Assembly (NCBI GenBank): GCA_035634255.1
Contig: DASQDI010000060.1
Coordinates: forward strand, 1-14,847
Direction: 5' to 3'
From: DATLMR01 sp035634255
GTDB taxonomy: Bacteria; Acidobacteriota; Blastocatellia; UBA7656
DNA: 14,847 bases
Shown here: piece by piece, positions 8,926 through 14,367 of the stretch
Position numbering within the stretch: position 1 is the first letter of the stretch
Layout of the letters: each line of letters starts with the position of its first letter
Program-made: the position numbers and the translations under genes
Notes under the pieces: model-generated
The model's database searches: none
What the model was told of the DNA's origin: nothing
The model's input: only the letters and a program-made list of their open reading frames with translations

Positions 8926-10788
8926 ATGAAGACAGGCAGAATTATATTGCTATTGACCGCGGCGCTGGTCGCGCTGGGGCACCGTTCGGATGGGCAGCAG
9001 GCGAGGCCGATTGCCGAGCAGCTCAGGCTCGCGGGCTCGGCCCCGCGCGGGGCCCTGCTTTACCTTCAGGCGCGGGACCTCTCGGCTTTGATGAGGACGT
9101 GGGTCGCTTCCCCCGTGCGCGACGAGTTCTACAAGAGCCGGAGCTTTTCGGCCTTCTCGAACTCTCGCGTATTCCTGAAGCTCCAGCAGCGGAGGGAAGA
9201 TTTCGAGAAGGCGGTCGGGTTCGGCCTCGGCGAAGAGCGGCTGGCAGAGCTTGCCGGAGGCGCGTCGGCCCTGGCGATCTACGACATCGGCGCGCTCGAA
9301 ATGATCTTCGTGACCGAAGCGCCTAGGGAGCGCGCCATCGCCACCGTGATGTTTAAGCAGGCCCCGCAGTTTCAGGAGCGCTCGGCCGATGGCGTTGCCT
9401 ATTACGTGCGCGACGTGACCTCTGACTTCGGCCGCCTGAAGCAACAATTCTGCTTCGCCTACTCCGGCGGGAAACTGATCGTCACGACCACCGAAGGTCT
9501 GATGGTGCGAGCCCTGCGGAACGAGAAAGGGGGCGGGGCCGATTCGCTGCTGCCTTCGGTGCTGGCGACGGCGGAGAGGGCGCGGGGCTTCGCCGCGCAC
9601 GAAGTCACCATGTGGCTGGACCAGGGGAAGCTTAACGCGAATCGCTATTTCAATAATTATTGGCTGCACCAGAATGTTAGGGAATCGAAAGGGGACGATT
9701 CGACGCTGGCGGGGATAGAGAGCGGGCTCGTGGACCTGCAACTCACGCGCGGATCGATGGTCGAGCAGCGATGGTTCGTACTCCGTGCGGAGGGCAGGCA
9801 GCCCCGGCCCGCGCCCGTGAGCGCGGAGCAGGCGGGCGCGTTTGCCAGATTCGCCCCCGCTGACGCGCACCTGATCGAAGTGCGCGCGGGCGACCCCGGC
9901 GGCAGGCTCGGCGAGACGATCTTCAGCTCTCTGTTCGGGAGACTGCCTGACGAGACGCGGCTGTCGAGCCAGGTCCCGGACCGCACGCGGTCGAGCGATG
10001 ACGACAGCAGAGGCAGCGCCCGAGCGGAGCGGTACAGCCGACTCGACGCCCGCTTCGATAACGATGTCGATGACGACATGTCTTTGAGCCCCGCGCGGGC
10101 CTCCGACGCGAAAGCTCAGCCGAACAACCCCGCGCCTCCGCCCTCGCAAACTTCCGGGCTGACCGGGAGGCTTGAGGGGGTGATGGCGGCGGCCTCGCCC
10201 GCGGGCTACTGCGAGATCGTGAGGTCGCGCATGGACCGGGACAGGCCCTTCGCCAGATTCGAGCGCGCCATAGTCGTCGAGATGAAAGGGGCCGCGAGTC
10301 TGGACCGGGCGGCTCTGGAAAAGATCGTGGCGGACGAGATGCGGGCGCGGTTCGTAGTCTCGGGCGTGGACCCGCAACTCGCGTGGCAGGCCGAATCGTC
10401 CGTGCGCTACCTGGCTCAATCTCTGCTTGAGCAGGGCGCGGCCTATTCGGTGAGCGACAGGTACCTAGTGCTGGCGTCGAGCAGGGAGTTCGCGAGAGAC
10501 ATCCTTCAGGCGGCAGCGACTCAGTCCGCCCCCCAGAGTATCGACGGGGATGTCGAGTTCTACGCAGTGGTAAAGATCGCGGATGCCAAGCCGGTATTCG
10601 ATAAGCTGATGTCGAAGCTCGATGGGAAGACCGAAGCGGACGGCCAGGACGAGGGAGAAGGCGGGGAGGTGAAATTCTTCAGCGAAAACATATCGAGCCT
10701 GATCGGCGCGTCGAAGATAAGGGAAGCGCGTCTACGCCGCGTGACCGACGGGGCCGTGGTCTCCGAGCGAGTGATCTACTCATGGTGA
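8926..10788 (+). CDS. Secreted protein of unknown function (620 aa), DUF3352-like
   Basis: The ATG at 8926 lies 14 bp after the TPR stop codon with a G-rich ribosome site (GGGGGCG) about eight bases upstream, so the two genes are translated from one message. Residues 1-24 are a signal peptide: MKTGR, a leucine/alanine core, cleavage probably near DGQ-QARP. The N-terminal part has the pattern PRGALLYLQARDLSALMRTW, followed by phenylalanine/leucine-rich helices, AGGASALAIYDIG and a strand with FVTEAP. This resembles exported proteins of the DUF3352 type, but I recognise it from memory only. A low-complexity, Asp/Ser/Pro-rich linker at about 352-409 separates two folded halves. The second half (SPAGYCEIVRS, then VSDRYLVLASSREFA, then VKFFSENISSL) may repeat the fold of the first. 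Function is unknown; the context suggests a partner of the TPR scaffold at the envelope. Confidence 0.85.
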   Translation: MKTGRIILLLTAALVALGHRSDGQQARPIAEQLRLAGSAPRGALLYLQARDLSALMRTWVASPVRDEFYKSRSFSAFSNSRVFLKLQQRREDFEKAVGFGLGEERLAELAGGASALAIYDIGALEMIFVTEAPRERAIATVMFKQAPQFQERSADGVAYYVRDVTSDFGRLKQQFCFAYSGGKLIVTTTEGLMVRALRNEKGGGADSLLPSVLATAERARGFAAHEVTMWLDQGKLNANRYFNNYWLHQNVRESKGDDSTLAGIESGLVDLQLTRGSMVEQRWFVLRAEGRQPRPAPVSAEQAGAFARFAPADAHLIEVRAGDPGGRLGETIFSSLFGRLPDETRLSSQVPDRTRSSDDDSRGSARAERYSRLDARFDNDVDDDMSLSPARASDAKAQPNNPAPPPSQTSGLTGRLEGVMAAASPAGYCEIVRSRMDRDRPFARFERAIVVEMKGAASLDRAALEKIVADEMRARFVVSGVDPQLAWQAESSVRYLAQSLLEQGAAYSVSDRYLVLASSREFARDILQAAATQSAPQSIDGDVEFYAVVKIADAKPVFDKLMSKLDGKTEADGQDEGEGGEVKFFSENISSLIGASKIREARLRRVTDGAVVSERVIYSW

Positions 10789-10835
10789 TTCGGGCGTGAA
10801 GCCTCTGTCGTGGAACTATAATCCCCGAGCTTTGC

Positions 10836-11279
10836 TTATCCTTGGGCGTGTACGAGCCGCCCTTTTAGGGACCACTTGTGCTTCTTCTTAAAGCTGTACA
10901 GACTCTTGCCGAGGTCAGTCTCCGGCCAGATCACGTACGTCCTGACATTCTGATCGCTATCAAGCCATCCTGTCATCGGCGCGGCGTCAGTCTTGCCAAA
11001 TCTATTCTCGATCTCTCTTGAGAAACCTCCGGATTGAGTCGAATCATTAATCTCCACCCAGACAAGCAAGTTCGGGTCGCGGGTTTGAAACGCCCAGTAG
11101 TCCCAATCTGCTATTGCGACAGGATGTATCTCGTAGCATATGGCAACACGCACAATGTCGTTCCACAGGATTCTGGTAGACTCTTCGCCCGGCAGTCGGA
11201 AACCTGTCTGGTCGAATTCAATGTCTGGATAAACCGAAAGCCGAGAATCGGAAATGCTCTGGTCCGGCCGTACACTCAT
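10836..11279 (-). CDS. Small protein of unknown function (147 aa)
   Basis: The protein starts MSVRPDQSISD. I chose the ATG at 11279 over the in-frame GTG at 11297 because the GTG is embedded in a purine-rich ribosome-binding stretch (GGAGG and AGGAG, 11 and 4 bases upstream of the ATG). It is a soluble alpha/beta protein with no signal peptide: YPDIEFDQTGFRLPGE, then ILWNDIVRVAICYEIHP, the aromatic segment WDYWAFQT, FSREIENRFG, and a C-terminal VIWPETDLGKSLYSF. The early strands with a W-x-DI turn resemble small PH-like proteins often left unannotated in proteobacteria and myxobacteria, some of which lie beside toxins. No function can be assigned. GC content is clearly lower than in the + strand genes to the left. 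It is the last gene of the minus-strand series and converges on the 620-residue gene with a 47-bp gap. Confidence 0.75.
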   Translation of the reverse strand: MSVRPDQSISDSRLSVYPDIEFDQTGFRLPGEESTRILWNDIVRVAICYEIHPVAIADWDYWAFQTRDPNLLVWVEINDSTQSGGFSREIENRFGKTDAAPMTGWLDSDQNVRTYVIWPETDLGKSLYSFKKKHKWSLKGRLVHAQG

Positions 11280-11283
11280 ACTG

Positions 11284-11295
11284 CTCCTAGCCTCC
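11284..11295 (-). promoter_or_regulatory. Ribosome-binding region deciding the start at 11279
   Basis: On the minus strand this stretch reads GGAGG followed by AGGAG immediately before the ATG at 11279. It overlaps the alternative GTG codon at 11297-11295, making that upstream start unlikely. Confidence 0.55.
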
Positions 11296-11338
11296 ACGGT
11301 GACATCATACTATTGACTGCCGCTTAGCGTCGCAAAGT

Positions 11339-11384
11339 GTCTAACGTTTCGCATCACCTGACTTAACCCGCTGCTTCGTTATGG
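11339..11384 (-). repeat. Candidate attC-like recombination site 3
   Basis: On the minus strand the site runs from CCATAAC (11384-11378), which contains the TAA stop of the 119-residue gene, to a perfect GTTRRRY box GTTAGAC (11345-11339). Inside lies GGGTTAAGTC, resembling an integron L-type box. The ends pair only over TAACG/CGTTA, and the site is short at 46 nt. The left box deviates from RYYYAAC. The next gene starts 59 nt downstream. It is the weakest of the three candidates structurally; its support comes from position and the matching pattern at the other two boundaries. Confidence 0.35.
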
Positions 11385-11738
11385 CCGGCCCCACTCCACC
11401 TTACGAATCACCTCACGCCCGCCCTCCTCCGCCACCACTACCGAGATCGCTTCCGAATACCCGTCGCCACAGATGGCCACGTACGCCCACCCCACATCTC
11501 GCGCCTGTTTTGATGGCCACCCGTCCATACTGTCGACGTTGATCACTTCGATAAGGTCAGGCGGCCCTTCACCGTACTCGATCATCTTTTTGTAGCTGCT
11601 CTCAAGGTCTTGCGGGCGCGCCTCTCGTCTGAGGGCGTCTGAGAGCATCGTGTGCGCCGTCGCGTACTCGCCATTTACTATGGACTGCGCGAACGCGAAG
11701 CCTAGTTTGCCAGCAGGCGTATTATTTGTCGCTCGCAT
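11379..11738 (-). CDS. Small protein of unknown function (119 aa), NTF2-like candidate
   Basis: It starts at ATG 11738 with a good ribosome site (GAAAGGAC, about seven bases upstream). The N-terminal helices (GKLGFAFAQSIVNGEYATAHTMLS, then LESSYKKMIEYG) are followed by strands DLIEVINVDS, GWAYVAICGDGYSEAISVVVAEE and EVIRKVEWGRP. This helix-then-sheet order, with a 'space between residues and tasks' pattern (NGEY..AHTMLS), is what NTF2-like or DUF3887-like proteins show. The conserved-looking WPSKQARDVGWAYVAI segment is one I recall from unannotated small proteins in several phyla. No catalytic residues or signal peptide are visible. Its TAA stop falls inside a candidate attC box. Function unknown. 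Confidence 0.8.
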   Translation of the reverse strand: MRATNNTPAGKLGFAFAQSIVNGEYATAHTMLSDALRREARPQDLESSYKKMIEYGEGPPDLIEVINVDSMDGWPSKQARDVGWAYVAICGDGYSEAISVVVAEEGGREVIRKVEWGRP

Positions 11739-11760
11739 TTCGCAAGTCCTTTCTTAAGCG

Positions 11761-11877
11761 GCCTAACTCTCCCCATCAGTGGGGCGCGACGAAAACGGAC
11801 ACAAACATAAGAGAATCGCTTCGCGGCCTCCGCCGCATACAGCCGTTGAGCAGCTCCGGTCCAATCGGTTGTTAGAA
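11761..11877 (-). repeat. Candidate attC-like recombination site 2
   Basis: On the minus strand the left box is TTCTAAC (11877-11871), 24 nt past the stop of the zinc-ribbon gene, followed by AACCGATTGGACC. The right box is GTTAGGC (11767-11761), a perfect GTTRRRY. The CTAAC/GTTAG ends are complementary. Two internal hairpins are visible: GCGGC/GCCGC near 11823-11836 and CCCCA/TGGGG at 11771-11784. The next gene's ATG is 22 nt beyond the right box. The 117-nt length is within the range of known attC sites. Pairing beyond the core boxes is poor, so this remains a candidate. Confidence 0.4.
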
Positions 11878-11901
11878 GCGGATTGTTAATAGCAAACCGC
11901 T

Positions 11902-12384
11902 TCACCTACTCCCGTCCGCATCTACGGCACTATTATCCATGTGCTTCGTCGTCCCCTCAGTCACGCTCGCCGGGCCGCCTTGCGCCACTCCTCCCGCGAT
12001 CTCGTTCGTTCTCCTCCCGGGAGCTAACCGGTGCTGCCTCGCCTCCTTTGACAGGCTCCGCTGGTACACTAAGTAATCCCATAAGCTCCAGAGGAACATC
12101 AGGCAGGCGAATATAAACGTGTAGACGACGTTGAACGAGAGCCCTTCACCTTTAAGCAAGTGATAGATGCTTAGTGACAGGAATACGCCTCCGCCCACCG
12201 CCGCGGCGACACTGTCGCGGCGCATCCTCTCGTTCTTGTTCTCCAGGTATGCGTCTAATTTATCCAGGAGAGAGGTAGGGAATCGCCTTTTCATGGCGAT
12301 AGCTATAACGCCGAGATTCTGACCGCAGGCGCGACAATACTTCACGTCGTCGCCATTCATCTCCGCGCAATTCGGGCAGTACAT
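11902..12384 (-). CDS. Zinc-ribbon, two-helix membrane protein (160 aa)
   Basis: The protein opens with a zinc ribbon: CPNC (Cys3, Cys6) and CRAC (Cys17, Cys20) within MYCPNC...YCRACG. A basic amphipathic linker (about 31-55) and two hydrophobic helices follow at about 57-77 and 85-107. The tail is hydrophilic and contains SVTEGTT at 140-146. I associate the combination of an N-terminal double-CxxC ribbon, a pair of membrane helices and a C-terminal SVTE-x-TT box with a widespread acidobacterial family of unknown role. That is recollection, not a search result. The Met at 12384 fits because the ribbon begins at residue 2 of the chain; the ribosome site (GAGGT, 11 nt upstream) is modest. It is flanked by candidate attC sites on both sides. 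It probably resides in the inner membrane with the ribbon in the cytoplasm. Confidence 0.85.
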   Translation of the reverse strand: MYCPNCAEMNGDDVKYCRACGQNLGVIAIAMKRRFPTSLLDKLDAYLENKNERMRRDSVAAAVGGGVFLSLSIYHLLKGEGLSFNVVYTFIFACLMFLWSLWDYLVYQRSLSKEARQHRLAPGRRTNEIAGGVAQGGPASVTEGTTKHMDNSAVDADGSR

Positions 12385-12412
12385 GACTTAAGCTTACCTC
12401 ACTGCATAGCAT

Positions 12413-12494
12413 GCGTCTGACGCCCGGCGTAACCGCGCGCCGGGTGTCATTCAAGCTTTGATCGCGAGCTTGGGTACATAAGGCTGTTAGGCGT
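12413..12494 (-). repeat. Candidate attC-like recombination site 1
   Basis: On the minus strand the left box is GCCTAAC (12492-12486), a perfect RYYYAAC that contains the TAA stop of the methyltransferase gene. The right box is GTCAGAC (12421-12415), one mismatch from GTTRRRY. The outer arms 12413-12421 and 12486-12494 pair over nine positions, allowing G-T wobbles. Inside are CAAGCT/AGCTTG (12452-12457 with 12467-12472) and a very strong 12-bp stem (12418-12429 with 12438-12449, one G-T). That strong stem overlaps the right box and would compete with attC folding. No T-run follows on either strand, so it does not look like a simple intrinsic terminator. The next gene starts 30 nt downstream. 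Confidence 0.45.
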
Positions 12495-13158
12495 CGCCCT
12501 CGGCGGGGCTCCGCGCACCTCTCGCCCGCGCGACGATGTACACCACCTCCCGCTCCGGGTTGCCCTTCAGTCGCTTTGCCCAGGAAGTATTGAGCTCCGC
12601 CCATTGCGACTGCCCCATCACGCCGGCTTCCAACACGTCGAATCCGCCGGATTCATAACGGGGTATCAGTTCTTCCTCCATATACTCTGCCGACAGCGGC
12701 CTCAACCCGAGCCGCTCTATTTCAGACCGGTCCCGTTTAGGGTCAAGGCCGATTATGACTTCAAGCAGAGCTCCCGGTGAGGACAACTTCCTTAGCTTCC
12801 GCAGCACCCCCTCATCGCCTGTAGCCACGGCCCGAAGAAGGCTCCCCCAGGGGAAATGGATGTGCACCTCGTCAGCGACTCCGTCAAGCTCAGGGGGGAG
12901 GTCTTCTACGGCCGCCTGTATGTAGAGGACGTTCGGCAATCCGCCTTTAGCGGGATTGCGATGTATCTTCTGTGACAGCTTCTCCAGGGGGCGAGGGCTC
13001 GCGTCTATCCCGATGTAAAACTTCTTCGGGTTCTGACGGGCGCACTGGTATACAAAGAGACCGTCCCCGGTCCCGATGTCGATCACGACCCCCTCTCCGG
13101 TAGGGGGCGATGAGTTGCCGAAAGGCTTGTTGATCGAGTTATCAGATAGTTCTTCCAC
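12487..13158 (-). CDS. 16S rRNA (adenine-1408-N1)-methyltransferase, NpmA/KamB family
   Basis: The 223-residue protein matches the NpmA/KamB family throughout. The SAM-binding motif VVIDIGTGDG has Asp27 and GTGDG at 29-33. Then come FYIGIDA (Asp52), NPAKGGLPNVLYIQAAVEDLP (69-88), HFPWGSLL (Trp104), RLGLRPLS, and NTSWAKRL (Trp193). NpmA, as I recall it, has FYIGIDP, KKPSKGGLSNV, LFPWGTLL and NSLWAKRL at the same places. The two tryptophans are those known to clamp the flipped base A1408. These enzymes use S-adenosylmethionine to methylate N1 of A1408 in 30S subunits and give resistance to kanamycin, apramycin and related aminoglycosides. The residue matching the family's important Ser (195 in NpmA) is Thr191 here. 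The start is a GTG, chosen because AAAGG lies six bases upstream and the length fits the family (about 215-220). Whether it gives high-level resistance cannot be told from sequence. Its stop lies inside an attC-like box. Confidence 0.9.
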   Translation of the reverse strand: MEELSDNSINKPFGNSSPPTGEGVVIDIGTGDGLFVYQCARQNPKKFYIGIDASPRPLEKLSQKIHRNPAKGGLPNVLYIQAAVEDLPPELDGVADEVHIHFPWGSLLRAVATGDEGVLRKLRKLSSPGALLEVIIGLDPKRDRSEIERLGLRPLSAEYMEEELIPRYESGGFDVLEAGVMGQSQWAELNTSWAKRLKGNPEREVVYIVARARGARSPAEGDA

Positions 13159-13250
13159 GGATGACCTTTAACATAGAGCATTCCTTTCTAAACGAAACAG
13201 TGCCGAACAGTTCTTAATTTACCACAACCTTGATTCTGTCAGGCCGCGCC

Positions 13251-14237
13251 TCATTTCTCAAACACCGCGATGGCGCGCGGGTAATCGACGGTAACTATGA
13301 AATGATAGAGCGCATTCCCTCCGAGCGCCCCTTCTATCCGCTTATCCATCCACTGAGACATATATTCGTGAAAATTCTTATCCGCACGCCGTGTGAACCA
13401 CACGGGGCCGACCGTGTAGCCGGCGACTACGACCTTCGGCACTTCTATCATCGCTTCACCGCTTCTCTTTTCGGCGGCTTCGATCACCCTCCACTCCGGA
13501 TGCCGCTTGCGCCACTTCTCAAAGAGGTTCGCCGTGATAAAGCTGGTGGCCCGGACCGCCGGTCGTTTGTCCTTTAACTCCGCCAAAGCGGTTTCAGTCA
13601 GTTCCGTCGAAGCGCCCGTGTCGAATAATAGATCGACCGCCTCGCCATCGACGGAGACCTGGATGCGGGGGAAATGTGTTGCCCGCTTGCCGGAGGAGTC
13701 CGCCTTAAATCCGAGCCTGACGCGATGCTCATCCTTGCCCTCGGGTAAATCGCCGTCGGCGCGAAGCAGCAGGCGTTTGTTCGGGTAATCGAACGTCCAG
13801 ACGCGGTCGGCAAACCACTGCTGGCCGAGCATCCCTGACCATTCCTGGCTGAGCGGATCGCGCCGGGCTGACGCTAACACGAATAGATGTCCGCGATTTC
13901 CGAGCGGGGCCGGAATAGACGCGCCTTCCGAGAACTCCGGCAGTTTTACCATCTCAAGGGTTTGGCCCCCCTCCTGCATTTTGAGAATGGGAATCTTTAA
14001 CTGTTCGACCGCGTCAGAGAATATGAACAGTCCGCCGCCCGTATCTGTAAAAAAGCTTAGCCTCTTTCGGTCGAGCGTGACGGGCTCCACAAAAAAGCGA
14101 TGCTCGTCATACCGGACCGGGAGGGGGAGAGGTTTGCCCGCGCTCTGGGCGAGCGCCTGCGGGAAAGAAGTTATTAGTATAAGCATTACTACCGGGAAAA
14201 GAGTGCCGCTATGTCTTTCGAAAACGAGTAGACGCAT
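13251..14237 (-). CDS. Secreted retropepsin-like aspartic protease, two DTG motifs (328 aa)
   Basis: A signal peptide is evident: basic start, hydrophobic core at about 14-25, and an ALA-QS cleavage site after residue 30. Two aspartic-protease motifs follow: FFTDTGGG (Asp65) and LLFDTGAS (Asp206). Each half ends with a matching segment, GMLGQQWFADRVWTFDYPNKRLLL (135-158) and GALGGNALYHFIVTVDYPRAIAVF (303-326), so the protein is an internal duplication of a retropepsin-type fold. The two halves could pair to form one active site within a single chain, or one could be degenerate (DTGGG is atypical). The likely role is peptide-bond hydrolysis in the periplasm or outside the cell; the substrate is unknown. 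The ATG at 14237 has a strong ribosome site (AAAGGAG, nine bases upstream). The methyltransferase gene follows 92 bp downstream; I find no clear recombination boxes in that gap. Confidence 0.85.
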   Translation of the reverse strand: MRLLVFERHSGTLFPVVMLILITSFPQALAQSAGKPLPLPVRYDEHRFFVEPVTLDRKRLSFFTDTGGGLFIFSDAVEQLKIPILKMQEGGQTLEMVKLPEFSEGASIPAPLGNRGHLFVLASARRDPLSQEWSGMLGQQWFADRVWTFDYPNKRLLLRADGDLPEGKDEHRVRLGFKADSSGKRATHFPRIQVSVDGEAVDLLFDTGASTELTETALAELKDKRPAVRATSFITANLFEKWRKRHPEWRVIEAAEKRSGEAMIEVPKVVVAGYTVGPVWFTRRADKNFHEYMSQWMDKRIEGALGGNALYHFIVTVDYPRAIAVFEK

Positions 14238-14305
14238 TCAGGTGCGCTCCTTTCTATGAAATGCGGCCCATTAAATACCTCTGGCCACTCGAATGCATAT
14301 AACGC

Positions 14306-14335
14306 TTTCAATAAGAGAGGAGTTTCCCTTATAAA
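14306..14335 (+). promoter_or_regulatory. Possible promoter in the divergent gap
   Basis: Within the 130-bp AT-richer gap between the divergent aspartic protease and the right-edge gene, TTTCAA (14306-14311) and TATAAA (14330-14335) are separated by 18 bp. They would place a start site about 25 bases ahead of the ATG at 14368. The -35 match is weak. The minus-strand gene must also have its promoter here, but I could not identify one. Confidence 0.3.
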
Positions 14336-14367
14336 TGTGCTGTGGAGTACATCCTGGAGATATAAGC

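Noticed and set aside
8901..9326. A + strand open frame overlapping the start of the 620-residue gene
   Set aside because: It is frame-shifted relative to the convincing signal-peptide gene at 8926, has an Arg/Gly/Ala-rich composition and lacks its own ribosome site.
10789..10835. Convergent 47-bp gap examined for a bidirectional terminator
   Set aside because: No convincing stem with a T-run is visible.
11702..11905. A 67-codon minus-strand frame across the gap between the zinc-ribbon and 119-residue genes
   Set aside because: It runs through the candidate attC stem-loops, overlaps the start of a better-supported gene, and has no ribosome site or recognisable sequence.
12418..12449. Hairpin considered as a rho-independent terminator
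   Set aside because: The stem is strong but no run of T residues follows on either strand.
12260..12604. A 114-codon minus-strand frame spanning the end of the methyltransferase gene and the start of the zinc-ribbon gene
   Set aside because: It is out of frame with both well-supported genes and its Arg/Gly-rich sequence shows no domain.
13159..13250. Gap between the aspartic protease and methyltransferase genes considered as a fourth attC site
   Set aside because: GCCTGAC is present near the left end, but the possible right boxes (GTTTAGA, GTTAAAG) do not fit GTTRRRY and no paired arms were found.
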